A DNA stretch of 64,000 bases, taken from an uncultured Verrucomicrobiota bacterium. GTDB lineage: Bacteria > Verrucomicrobiota > Kiritimatiellia > CAIVKH01. The stretch covers positions 37,252 through 101,251 of the forward strand of contig CALKUH010000028.1 in the NCBI GenBank assembly GCA_937996795.1. The letters are read 5' to 3'. Below the pieces are notes generated by a model. That model was not told the DNA's origin and ran no database searches. It saw only the letters and a program-made list of their open reading frames with translations. Positions 28,396-36,770 of this stretch are shown here, piece after piece. Position 1 is the first letter of the stretch. Each line of letters starts with the position of its first letter. Made by a program: the position numbers and the translations under genes.

Positions 28396-29733
28396 TTAAC
28401 TGTCACCGGACTTCCACTCTGAAAAAACATACATACTGTACGGAAAATTGGGCGGCGCATCGGACAAAAATCGCGCGTCGTACTTGTAGTTCTTGCGGAA
28501 CCCCTGGAACGGCGTCGTGGCGTAGGACACGATGCCACGCCGATACTGGCTCAGACTTCCGTAGAGATTAATGTTGGGTCCGCCGATCGCCTGGCTTCGT
28601 GCGGCGGCGTTAAATCCCCCGCCATCACTTGTCACCATCACGGAGGCATGAATGGTGACGGCATTCGTCCCGACGATCTGCACCTGGTTGGAAGCCATGA
28701 GGCCCAGCATATCCGTCACGGCGTTGGTGATAAATCCGGCGCTCCACGGCGAGGGATTGGTAGCAGAGGCATAGACGATCCGATTCGAGATGAATACGGA
28801 ATCCTGCGCGGCCAGCGTCACCTTGCCGTTCAACGTGCCGTTCACCCAGGCGTCGCCGTTTACGTAGATCGCCCCGTTCAAGGTTGAAAGCGCAACGGTC
28901 GTGGTCGAGGATCCGCTGACCGGCGAGTATGTGACGGTCCCGTTCGGATTAAAATTGACCCGGTGGTCTCCCGTCAGGGTAAGCCCGCCGGACGCCGCCT
29001 CATTCTTGACGTCCGTAATGTGCTCGGAGGTGAACTGACCCGCCAGATCGAGCGGTGGCGCGCCGAGGGTGAGTCCCGCCGTAAACACGGAGCTGTTGGC
29101 GCCGTTGATGTAGTTGACGGTGTTCGAGGCCGAGGAGACGCGCTGGAGGAAGATCGGATTCGGCGATCCGCCATTGATGTTGAGGCGGTCGTTGACGTAG
29201 ACCGGCCCGTCGATCCGGTCGCCGGGCTGGAAATAGATCGGCGTGCTTGCGTTGGCGCGCTCATGGTGCGACGCGTGCATGTAGGTGGCGAAGGATTCTA
29301 TGTTCGCCCGGATAGAAACGGTTTGCGTCATTCCGCCCGCCGTCCCGCGGGAGCGGATGATGTATTTCTTGAGCGCTTTCGTGGCGTTGGTCCATGTCGG
29401 GTCGTCAATCACATCCACTGTGTAGCTGCCGCCGGAGACCGCACCGCTCAGGACGTTGCTGCCGAACATCGTGACGCCACCCACCTGGATCAAGGGGAAT
29501 GGGCGCACGCGTTTCACCGCGAGCGCCTTCATGCGCTCGAGGCCGGCTTCCGCCGCCCAGAAGGCGCGCGTGGTGGCCACGGAGGTTCCCGCCTCTTCGC
29601 CATCCGCGGTCGCCATGCGCAACATGCTCACGCCGGCCAGGCTGACCACCAACATGACAATCAACACGACGCCGATGATCGCGCCCTCGCGCCCCTCCGC
29701 GCGAGACCGGTGGGTCTGGGGATGCCTCTTCAT
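28396..29733 (-). CDS. PilX-like/DUF4900 minor pilin protein
   Basis: A 445-residue protein with an N-terminal prepilin-like helix: after a short basic leader, REGAIIGVVLIVMLVVSLAG, then FWAAEAGLERMKAL, the PilX N-terminal signature. It lacks the Glu at mature position 5. The large C-terminal part (repeated NGAIYVNGDAWVNGTLNGKV-like strands) resembles DUF4900 domains. It follows the PilW-like gene with one base between. Probably a large minor component at the tip of the pseudopilus. Confidence 0.75.
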   Translation of the reverse strand: MKRHPQTHRSRAEGREGAIIGVVLIVMLVVSLAGVSMLRMATADGEEAGTSVATTRAFWAAEAGLERMKALAVKRVRPFPLIQVGGVTMFGSNVLSGAVSGGSYTVDVIDDPTWTNATKALKKYIIRSRGTAGGMTQTVSIRANIESFATYMHASHHERANASTPIYFQPGDRIDGPVYVNDRLNINGGSPNPIFLQRVSSASNTVNYINGANSSVFTAGLTLGAPPLDLAGQFTSEHITDVKNEAASGGLTLTGDHRVNFNPNGTVTYSPVSGSSTTTVALSTLNGAIYVNGDAWVNGTLNGKVTLAAQDSVFISNRIVYASATNPSPWSAGFITNAVTDMLGLMASNQVQIVGTNAVTIHASVMVTSDGGGFNAAARSQAIGGPNINLYGSLSQYRRGIVSYATTPFQGFRKNYKYDARFLSDAPPNFPYSMYVFSEWKSGDS

Positions 29734-29734
29734 T

Positions 29735-30193
29735 CTAATTGCGCCTCAACAGCGTGACACGGTTGCTCATCCGGTCCAACGGCGATTCCAGCACCAGGGT
29801 CACCAGGGCCTGGTTGGTGAGCAACACGACGTTGAATTGTTTCAAGGTTCCGTACACGAGCTGGACGTCGGGGCCGGCGACGGCCGTGTTCACGTCGTAG
29901 AACAGATTGCTGCCCGAGGCATAGACCCGCGCCGGCGCACGATTGGTGTACGTCACCGTGTACACCAGTCCCGTCGTGAAGGTGAAGTTCGTGCCCGGCC
30001 GTGTCATGCGGGCCAGCACGTCCATGCTGGCCCGCATGTCGCGATGCACGTCCACCACGTCGGTCAGCCGATGCAAGGCCACTTGCGAATGCCAGATCAT
30101 CGCGCCCGCCGCCAGCACCAGCACCGTGGCCGCCAACACGGCGACGAGCAGCTCGACCAGCGAGAAACCGGATTGATGGAGAGGCGCCCTCAT
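29735..30193 (-). CDS. PilW-like minor prepilin
   Basis: A 152-residue type IV prepilin-like protein with leader MRAPLHQSG and cleavage before FSLVELLVAVLAATV, including the conserved Glu at +5. ATG 30193 overlaps the stop of the preceding minor pilin gene (ATGA), which decides against the longer frame to 30259. The beta-rich C-terminal domain is of PilW/GspJ type. Part of the minor pilin cassette. Confidence 0.8.
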   Translation of the reverse strand: MRAPLHQSGFSLVELLVAVLAATVLVLAAGAMIWHSQVALHRLTDVVDVHRDMRASMDVLARMTRPGTNFTFTTGLVYTVTYTNRAPARVYASGSNLFYDVNTAVAGPDVQLVYGTLKQFNVVLLTNQALVTLVLESPLDRMSNRVTLLRRN

Positions 30194-30645
30194 TGGGATC
30201 GGACCGTTTCCAACACCACCACACTGGAGGTGTTTCCATGGTACTGTAGGCTGACCCACACGCGCACCGCGTCATACGACGCGCTGCCGGCATCAATGTC
30301 CACATACTGCACCGTGGTCACCATCGGGCGCGAGCGTCCGTTGACCAGCACGGTCTCCCCGGGATTGCTCGACGACACCACCCAGTTGGCGCCCGTGCGC
30401 GAAAGAAAATAGGCGTTGTAATTGCTGGCGGAAGGCCGGATGGAGGCGTAACCCGCGGCGCGCACATCCTCCAGGCGTCCGCTGGCGATTTCGAGCGCGG
30501 TGCGGTGGTTTTTCTGCACACTCGCCATCCCGCGTGAGAGGTTCATGCTGGCCGCGCCGGCCACGGCCAGAATGGAGAGCAGCAGGATGGCCATCACCAC
30601 CTCCACCAGGGTGGCGCCGCTGCGCGATGGGCACTGGGCGTTCAT
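30190..30645 (-). CDS. PilV-like minor prepilin
   Basis: A 151-residue prepilin: leader MNAQCPSRSG then ATLVEVVMAILLLSILAVAG, with Glu at +5 and Ala in place of the usual Phe at +1. The rest (SRGMASVQKNHRTALEIASGRLEDVRA) matches the PilV/GspI pattern of minor pilins. It starts three bases after the stop of the upstream gene. Confidence 0.8.
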   Translation of the reverse strand: MNAQCPSRSGATLVEVVMAILLLSILAVAGAASMNLSRGMASVQKNHRTALEIASGRLEDVRAAGYASIRPSASNYNAYFLSRTGANWVVSSSNPGETVLVNGRSRPMVTTVQYVDIDAGSASYDAVRVWVSLQYHGNTSSVVVLETVRSQ

Positions 30646-30648
30646 GGT

Positions 30649-31134
30649 TCACCGCGGTTCGTACAAGCGCAGCGTCATCGATTCTCCGGCTCCATCCTTG
30701 AGGACCACATGTTCCGGCCCGATTTCCGCCACCTCGTACCCGTCAAGGGTCTCGCCCACCGACAGCGTGGAATCGTTGACGAAGGCGACGGCCTGCTCGC
30801 CCACGCGCGCGATGCCCTTGAGGCGGAGAACCTTTCGCTCCGGCGTTTCGGCGACCGGATCCGCGACCGGGTCGGCGGGTACCACGGGCACGACCACCCG
30901 GGCCGGCCAGGCGCGAACATCCAACCGCTCGGCGCGGGCCTCGACCTGCGTTTGCACCGAGGCGGCCAGGCGGTCCACCTCGCCGAGGAGGGTTTCAACC
31001 TCCCCCGCGTGAACGCCTGCGTTGCTGGCGACGACGGGCGGCGGCGCGTGGGTTTGTCTCCACGAAAAAATGACGGCGCCCATCGCCACGGCCAGCAGGG
31101 CGGCCAGCATCGGAATCTGCTTCGTGTTGTTCAT
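30649..31134 (-). CDS. PilP/GspC-like inner membrane protein
   Basis: A 161-residue single-pass protein. An N-terminal helix (IPMLAALLAVAMGAVIFSW) is followed by a linker and a C-terminal beta domain (LKGIARVGEQAVAFVND..LDGYEVAEIGPEHVVL) that resembles the homology region of GspC and PilP, which link the inner membrane platform to the secretin. ATG 31134 overlaps the pilO-like gene. There is no lipobox, so it is closer to GspC in topology than to PilP. Confidence 0.7.
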   Translation of the reverse strand: MNNTKQIPMLAALLAVAMGAVIFSWRQTHAPPPVVASNAGVHAGEVETLLGEVDRLAASVQTQVEARAERLDVRAWPARVVVPVVPADPVADPVAETPERKVLRLKGIARVGEQAVAFVNDSTLSVGETLDGYEVAEIGPEHVVLKDGAGESMTLRLYEPR

Positions 31135-31655
31135 GGCGACCTCAAGCGAAGTGCGATCATAAACTCGCCGGAATAGAGGCCCGTTGACATCGGGATGTTG
31201 GCGTTGATGGTCGCGGCGCGGATACTCATGAGCAGGCCTGGCTTTTGCACCTCGTCAAGCCATAGCGCCATCGCCTTCAAGGACCCCTCGGCTTGAACCT
31301 GCATATTGACCACTCGGAATGCGCCATCCGTCTCAATTCCTTCCATGACTTTAAGCGCGCGAAGCGTCAGGCCCGCGCGGTTGGCGGACTCATCCAATCG
31401 TCTGGTCGCCTCCTGCGTGGTTTCCGCATGGCGCGCGGCGTTCGGGGTCACCATTTGAAGCAGCTCCGAGGCGCGGCGCACGCGGCGCTCAACGGCGGGG
31501 ATGGAATCAAGGAGGGATTCACGCAAGGCCAGTTCCCGCTGCGCCTCGCGCCGCAGCAGGATCGTCGGCACGGTTGCGCACGCCATCAACGCGATCGGCA
31601 GCGCAATCCATGCCCACAACCGGGCGCGACTCCGTTGGAAGGTTCCCAGATCCAT
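31131..31655 (-). CDS. PilO-like inner membrane platform protein
   Basis: A 174-residue single-pass protein: WIALPIALMACATVPTILL helix, a coiled coil, then a ferredoxin-like beta-alpha-beta domain (MVQAEGS-type strand VNMQVQAEGSLKAMALWLDE). This is the layout of PilO/GspM. It begins one base after the stop of pilN and overlaps the next gene. Confidence 0.72.
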   Translation of the reverse strand: MDLGTFQRSRARLWAWIALPIALMACATVPTILLRREAQRELALRESLLDSIPAVERRVRRASELLQMVTPNAARHAETTQEATRRLDESANRAGLTLRALKVMEGIETDGAFRVVNMQVQAEGSLKAMALWLDEVQKPGLLMSIRAATINANIPMSTGLYSGEFMIALRLRSP

Positions 31656-31656
31656 G

Positions 31657-32262
31657 TCAGGTCCCTCCCCGCTTCAAGGACGCGCTGAAACGCCAGATCG
31701 TGTCCTCACGCGAGACAATCCCCTCCACCCGGCTGCCCAGAAAAGCCAGATCCGACACATGCGCGGCGAGGAGGGAATCCTGATTCCACCGCGCCAGCAG
31801 ATCAGCGGGCGCGACATTGCGCGCGGACTGGGCGCCCACGAACAGGATCTCGAACGAAATCGTTTTTTCCTCCCCCTGAATGGCGACGTGGCGCATCAGC
31901 ACGCCGGCGGGCAGTTTCAGCACCAGCGCCTGAAGCAGAGGCGCGATAAACGGATCTGCGGCATAATGGGCCGCCACGGACTCCAAGGCACGCCGCTGCT
32001 CCTGCAACTGGCGCTGCTGGAGAGCCGCATGTTCCGGGATGCTCGCGACATCGCCGCGCAGCGCCCGGAATTGCGACTCCAGCGCGGCGGATTTCCCGCG
32101 CAACCGGTTCGTCTCCAACAGGCGGCTGGTACTCATGCTCAGGGCCGCCACCAACGCGACACCCGTCACACCGAGGTAGCCAACCATGAGCCAGTATCGG
32201 CGGCGACGCTGGGCGCAGGTCGGCACCCGCCCCCGAAGCAGGTTGATGCGGTATTCAATCAC
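31657..32262 (-). CDS. pilN: PilN-like inner membrane platform protein (GTG start)
   Basis: A 201-residue protein that opens (M)IEYRINLLRGRVP, matching the PilM-binding N-terminus of PilN, followed by one transmembrane helix (YWLMVGYLGVTGVALVAAL), a coiled coil and a PilN/GspL-C-like domain. The start is GTG 32262: GGAGG lies 7 bases upstream, and the codon overlaps the end of pilM by 8 bases. The longer open frame to 32415 is antisense-like read-through in the pilM region. Confidence 0.82.
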   Translation of the reverse strand: MIEYRINLLRGRVPTCAQRRRRYWLMVGYLGVTGVALVAALSMSTSRLLETNRLRGKSAALESQFRALRGDVASIPEHAALQQRQLQEQRRALESVAAHYAADPFIAPLLQALVLKLPAGVLMRHVAIQGEEKTISFEILFVGAQSARNVAPADLLARWNQDSLLAAHVSDLAFLGSRVEGIVSREDTIWRFSASLKRGGT

Positions 32263-33217
32263 CGGCGTACCTCCGCAAGGAAAGTCCCATACTGATCGCG
32301 AGCGAGGACGGCATCCCGTCCCGCAAGGTGGCGCGCACGCGGGCGGAGGACGCTCGTGCGGTGGCCACGGGATCCCACGCCTCGACCGGCACATCCGTCC
32401 TGCTGCGCAGGACATCCAGGAAGTCGGGCTGCGCCGGCAGGACTCCGGTCACCACGAGTTTCCGCACAGGGCGTCCGCGCAACTTGAACACAAAGTACTT
32501 CAGGGCATCCTGCACGCCTTCGATGAGCGTCTGGACGGACTGATCCCATGAGCCGCCCCGCGCATAGAGCGTTCGCGCATACAAGCCGTCCCCCTCGAAA
32601 AGAATCGCGACCTCCGCGCTCTGCGGCGTGAGCAGCAATACGCACACATCCTCGCACGCCTTCGGCTCGCGATGCGTGGCCTGGAACAGGTTCGCCACCG
32701 CCGTCGCGCCCAATTCAAGAATGACCGGGAACAAACCCGCCTGTTGGAGGACGTGCTGGTGGTGTTCGACCTCCTTCAAAGGGGCGGCCACCAGCAGTCC
32801 ATTGAAAGGACGTCCCGTCTTCCCCGCTTCAGACGGGGCTCCGTTCTGATTGAGATGCCAGTCGAGCGCGATTTCATCCGCCTGTAATTGAAGCGTCTCC
32901 TCCGCCTCCAGCTTCACCGCAGCCCTGAACTCCTCCGGCTGCAGGGCCGGATAGCTGAACGGACGGACCACCACCGAACGGCTCCGCAGGGAGGCCGCCA
33001 CCGTGTGCGACGGCATGCCCGCCGATCGCCAGAGCTCACGGAGGGCGGCCACCACCGCGTCGTCCGACGCACCCTCGGGCACATGCGCCGACCCTACATG
33101 GAGGAGACGCACCGCGCCGAGTGGACTCACGTCCACCCGGGCAGCGGTGATCTCACCGTCGGACCAGTCCAGCCCGACGATATCCTCAACGGGATTCTGA
33201 TTGGCGCGCCATTGCAT
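32255..33217 (-). CDS. pilM: PilM-like actin-fold ATPase of the pilus platform
   Basis: A 320-residue soluble protein of the PilM/FtsA-like fold: IVGLDWSDGEITAARV (phosphate-1 region), ELGATAVANLF and CVLLLTPQSAEVAILFEGDG (phosphate-2 region). PilM binds the N-terminus of PilN on the cytoplasmic side. The open frame extends to 33253 and overlaps the pilin gene; ATG 33217 gives the expected family start. The strong divergence of the first glycine-rich loop from typical PilM suggests altered nucleotide binding. Confidence 0.78.
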   Translation of the reverse strand: MQWRANQNPVEDIVGLDWSDGEITAARVDVSPLGAVRLLHVGSAHVPEGASDDAVVAALRELWRSAGMPSHTVAASLRSRSVVVRPFSYPALQPEEFRAAVKLEAEETLQLQADEIALDWHLNQNGAPSEAGKTGRPFNGLLVAAPLKEVEHHQHVLQQAGLFPVILELGATAVANLFQATHREPKACEDVCVLLLTPQSAEVAILFEGDGLYARTLYARGGSWDQSVQTLIEGVQDALKYFVFKLRGRPVRKLVVTGVLPAQPDFLDVLRSRTDVPVEAWDPVATARASSARVRATLRDGMPSSLAISMGLSLRRYAGD

Positions 33218-33231
33218 GGTGTGCGCTTCGC

Positions 33232-33669
33232 TTACAGGCCAACGCGGGTCCAACCACCCGTTTGGTTCAGCGTGATCGTCACGCCATTGACAATCGGATC
33301 CGTTCCACCCGTCGCCGTAATCACGAAGGCGTTGGAGCTAATGGTCGTGATGGCGTAGTTGCCATCCACCCAATAGCGGCCATTCAAGTCACCGGCCAGA
33401 ATGCCCGGCACAACACCAGCGACTGCACCCGGCGCGATGGCGCCACCACTCGGTGACAAGGCATACGACCCGGTTTCAGCCAACACAGCGCGCAATGCGC
33501 TACGCACAGTGCCCAATGCGGCTTCGGCTTCGGTAGCGGCCGCACGACGGCGGTTGCCGCTCATCAATGGGATCGCGACCGCAGCCAGGATGGCCACGAT
33601 GATGGCGACCACCATCAATTCGACCAGCGTAAAGCCGGCCTTGTTCTTCTTGTTCAGGATTGCTCTCAT
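33232..33669 (-). CDS. Major type IV pilin or pseudopilin
   Basis: A 145-residue prepilin: basic leader MRAILNKKNKAG cleaved before FTLVELMVVAIIVAILAAVA, with Glu at +5. The short C-terminal domain (GRYWVDGNYAITTISSNAFVI) is the beta-sheet part. There is no C-terminal disulphide pair. AGGAG lies about 12 bases before ATG 33669. Its size suits a major pilin (PilA/PulG type) whose assembly is driven by the adjacent PilB and PilC. Confidence 0.88.
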   Translation of the reverse strand: MRAILNKKNKAGFTLVELMVVAIIVAILAAVAIPLMSGNRRRAAATEAEAALGTVRSALRAVLAETGSYALSPSGGAIAPGAVAGVVPGILAGDLNGRYWVDGNYAITTISSNAFVITATGGTDPIVNGVTITLNQTGGWTRVGL

Positions 33670-33752
33670 GTTTCTTCTCCTTCGCTTCCTTTCGTTTCTT
33701 GCCTCCGGCCCGCGCCACCATGGCGCAGGCTCCAGATTTCACACGCCCGCCC

Positions 33753-34994
33753 CTACTTGATGCTCGAAGCGGTCGAAAACACCGGCAGGTACACCGCCAT
33801 GACAAACATCAGGATCACGCCGCCAAAAAACACGATGATAACCGGCTCCAGCAGCGAGGTGGCGACGGCGATTGATGCCTCGACGCGGCTTTCGTAGGTG
33901 TCGGCGACCTTGTCGAGCACGACCGGGAGTCGCCCGGATGCCTCGCCAATGCTCACCATCCGCACGAGCAGGCGGGGGAACAACTCGCCCTGTCGGGCCA
34001 GCGCGGAGGCGATGTCGGACCCGAGCATGATCTGTTCCCGCGCCGCGAGCAGGCGCTTCTCGATGACCTGGTTTCCCGCCACACCGGCGGAGATTTCGAG
34101 CGCGGACGCGATGGGCACGCCGCCGCGGACCATCATGGCGAAATATTTGCAGAACCGCGCCAGGCAGATCTGCTGGACCACCGGCCCGATCAGCGGCGCG
34201 CGCAGCAGGAGTTGGTCCCATTGCGCCCTGCCGAGGGACGAACGGCGCCAGACAACAAACGCGATGGTCACGGCGGCCAGCAGGACAAGCTCAATCACCG
34301 CGTGCTTAAGGACGAACTTGTTGAACGCGAAGACCGCCTTCGTCAAGGCGGGCAGTTCGGCATTCCAATCATCAAAAATCTCTTGGAACTGCGGCAGGAT
34401 GAAGACGGTCATGATCACAAGCACGAGCGCGAAAAAGCCGGCGACGAAGGCCGGGTAGGCCATGATGCTCTTGATCTTGCGCGATAACGCGTCGCTCTTC
34501 TCCATCGTCACCGCCATTTCCTCCAGCGTCTCGGCCATCGTGCCGGCCTCCTCGGCGGCGCGAATGAGCGCGATGCAGACGCGGGGGAACACACGGGGGT
34601 GCCGGGCGAGCGCGAGTGAAAAGGAACTGCCCTCATGCAGGTGGTCGCAAACCTCCTGCACGACATGCCGGAGCTTTGTGTGCTCCAGATCCTCGAGGAT
34701 CGCTTCGAGCGCCTCGCGCAGTGAAACGCCCGCATTCACAGAGACGGCGATCTGGCGAAACAGGGTCGTCAGGTCCGTCGTCCGGATCCGGCCGCCGCGC
34801 AGGCGCAGGCGCTTCGGTTCGGGCAGCGTCACCGGATGGCCTGGCGCCCCGCCCTGCGCCTCGTCAACGCTCAACAAGACCCCGGCGCTTTGCCGGCGGA
34901 TTGAGGCGAGCGCCTCCTGGCGAGACGCTGCGGTGACGAAGGAATCGATGACCTCGCCCTCTTCCGACTTAATCCTGTATTTGAACGTCGGCAT
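33753..34994 (-). CDS. pilC: Pilus/secretion inner membrane platform protein PilC/GspF
   Basis: A 413-residue member of the GspF/PilC family: two homologous T2SSF domains (about residues 70-190 and 280-400) each ending in a transmembrane helix (KSIMAYPAFVAGFFALVLVI; PVIIVFFGGVILMFVMAVYL). The first domain has the signature FFRQIAVSVNAGVSLREAL-like (LFRQIAVSVNAGVSL). It recruits PilB at the inner membrane. It follows pilB with 5 bases between. Confidence 0.93.
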   Translation of the reverse strand: MPTFKYRIKSEEGEVIDSFVTAASRQEALASIRRQSAGVLLSVDEAQGGAPGHPVTLPEPKRLRLRGGRIRTTDLTTLFRQIAVSVNAGVSLREALEAILEDLEHTKLRHVVQEVCDHLHEGSSFSLALARHPRVFPRVCIALIRAAEEAGTMAETLEEMAVTMEKSDALSRKIKSIMAYPAFVAGFFALVLVIMTVFILPQFQEIFDDWNAELPALTKAVFAFNKFVLKHAVIELVLLAAVTIAFVVWRRSSLGRAQWDQLLLRAPLIGPVVQQICLARFCKYFAMMVRGGVPIASALEISAGVAGNQVIEKRLLAAREQIMLGSDIASALARQGELFPRLLVRMVSIGEASGRLPVVLDKVADTYESRVEASIAVATSLLEPVIIVFFGGVILMFVMAVYLPVFSTASSIK

Positions 34995-34999
34995 CGCCG

Positions 35000-36748
35000 T
35001 TACGCCTTCTTCGCCAGCCCGGCCAGCGCGCGAACATCCGTATCCGGCGCGGCGGCCAGCACTTCATCAATCGTCGTGATCCCCTGTTTCACCTTCCTCA
35101 ATCCGTTGGCCAGCAGGGATTCCATGCCCAGATCAATCGCCGTCTGCCGCAAGGCCACCGTGCCGGTGCCGTCGAGAATCATCTCGCGGATGGGATCGGT
35201 GACTTCGAGGAACTCGAAAATGGCCGTGCGCCCCCGGTAGCCGGTGTTCATGCACTTCGGGCAGCCTTTGCCCTTCATAAACGCCCACTGATGCGGGTTC
35301 CGATCCACCAGCCCCGCAACCCGCACCTCTTCCAAGGTCGGCTCGACGCGCTCCTTGCAGTGCTCGCACACCACGCGCACGAGGCGCTGGGAGATGACGA
35401 GCGATATCGTGGCCGCGATCAAGTAGGCCTCCACCCCGATGTCGCGGAGGCGCCAGAAAGCGGAGGGTGAATCGTTCGTGTGCAGGGTGCTCAGGACCAG
35501 GTGGCCGGTCAGGGCGGCGCGCATCGCGATCTGGGCGGTCTCGGCGTCGCGGATTTCGCCAATCATGATGATGTCCGGGTCCTGACGCAGAATCGCGCGC
35601 AGCGCGTTCGCAAAGTCGAGCCCGATGCCGGCCTTGACCGCCATCTGGTTGACGCCGGGCACCAGATATTCCACCGGGTCCTCGACCGTCTGGATATTCA
35701 CGTCGGGAGCGCGCAGGTAGCTGAGCGCGCTGTAGAGGGTCGAGGTCTTGCCGCTGCCGGTTGGCCCGGTGAGCAGGATGATGCCGTGCGGCTGTTTGAG
35801 GATGTGCTGGAAGCGGGCCAGCATGTCGGGATCGAAGCCCACATCCTTCATATCGACGAGCAGCGACTCGCGATCGAGGATGCGGAGGACCATCTTCTCG
35901 CCGTGCACGCAGGGCAGCGACGACACGCGCACATCGATGATGCGGCCATGAACGGAGTATTTGAAACGCCCATCGAGCGGAAGACGGCGCTCGGCGATGT
36001 CCATGTTTGACAGGATTTTGATGCGCGTGACGACACCCGCATAGAGGGCCTTGGGTGGCGGCGTCACCTCGCGCAGGGAGCCGTCCACGCGCAGGCGCAC
36101 ATGGACCTCCTTTTCATGCGGCTCAAAGTGAATATCGCTCGCGCGGTCCCGCACGGCCTGTAGCAGGAGGAGATTCACAAAGCGAACGACCGGCGCGTCG
36201 TTCGCGAGCACGCGCAACTGGTCATCGCCCTCGCCGACCTCGTCCTCAATGCCGGTAACGACATCCTCGGCGCCCGCGTCCGCGATCTCGCGCAGGTTCC
36301 GCTCGATGTGCGCTTCCTCGGTGTAGGAGCGGTCGATCACGGCGATGATGCGCTTCTCCGTGCTGACGGCCTTGGTGATGTCCAGCGAGGTGAGTGAGCG
36401 GATCGTGTCGAGGGCGTAGAGATCCAGCGGATCCTTCATGACCAGCGTGACGACACCGGTGCCGTCGCGGCGCAAGGCGATCACCCCGTAGCGGCGCGCG
36501 ACGGCTTCGGGGATGAGCTTGACCTCCTCCTTCTCCAGCCGCACGTCGTCGCCGAGTTCCTGGAACGGGATGTCGAGCTGATAGGCGAGCGTGCGCGCGA
36601 TGTCGTCTTCGTCGACATATCCAAGCTCACGCAAGACCTCACCGAGCGGGCGCCCTGCGGCCGAAGGCGCGCGCATGGCCTCCTCCAGCTGGTCCGGCGT
36701 CAGCTTGCCGGTCTCCACCAGGATGTCGCCTAGTCGGTGGGGTTTCAT
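35000..36748 (-). CDS. pilB: Pilus assembly/secretion ATPase PilB/GspE
   Basis: A 582-residue ATPase. An MshEN-type N-terminal domain (RLGDILVETGKLTPDQLEEA) is followed by the catalytic domain with Walker A GPTGSGKTST, Asp box region TVEDPVEY, Walker B IMIGEIRD, and the zinc site CEHC..CPKC with TGYRGRTAIFE. It powers pilus extension or pseudopilus growth. ATG 36748 starts the conserved N-terminus; the frame open to 36937 runs into the secretin gene and is not used. Confidence 0.94.
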   Translation of the reverse strand: MKPHRLGDILVETGKLTPDQLEEAMRAPSAAGRPLGEVLRELGYVDEDDIARTLAYQLDIPFQELGDDVRLEKEEVKLIPEAVARRYGVIALRRDGTGVVTLVMKDPLDLYALDTIRSLTSLDITKAVSTEKRIIAVIDRSYTEEAHIERNLREIADAGAEDVVTGIEDEVGEGDDQLRVLANDAPVVRFVNLLLLQAVRDRASDIHFEPHEKEVHVRLRVDGSLREVTPPPKALYAGVVTRIKILSNMDIAERRLPLDGRFKYSVHGRIIDVRVSSLPCVHGEKMVLRILDRESLLVDMKDVGFDPDMLARFQHILKQPHGIILLTGPTGSGKTSTLYSALSYLRAPDVNIQTVEDPVEYLVPGVNQMAVKAGIGLDFANALRAILRQDPDIIMIGEIRDAETAQIAMRAALTGHLVLSTLHTNDSPSAFWRLRDIGVEAYLIAATISLVISQRLVRVVCEHCKERVEPTLEEVRVAGLVDRNPHQWAFMKGKGCPKCMNTGYRGRTAIFEFLEVTDPIREMILDGTGTVALRQTAIDLGMESLLANGLRKVKQGITTIDEVLAAAPDTDVRALAGLAKKA

Positions 36749-36770
36749 AATCCGCCGGGCCGTTCCTCCC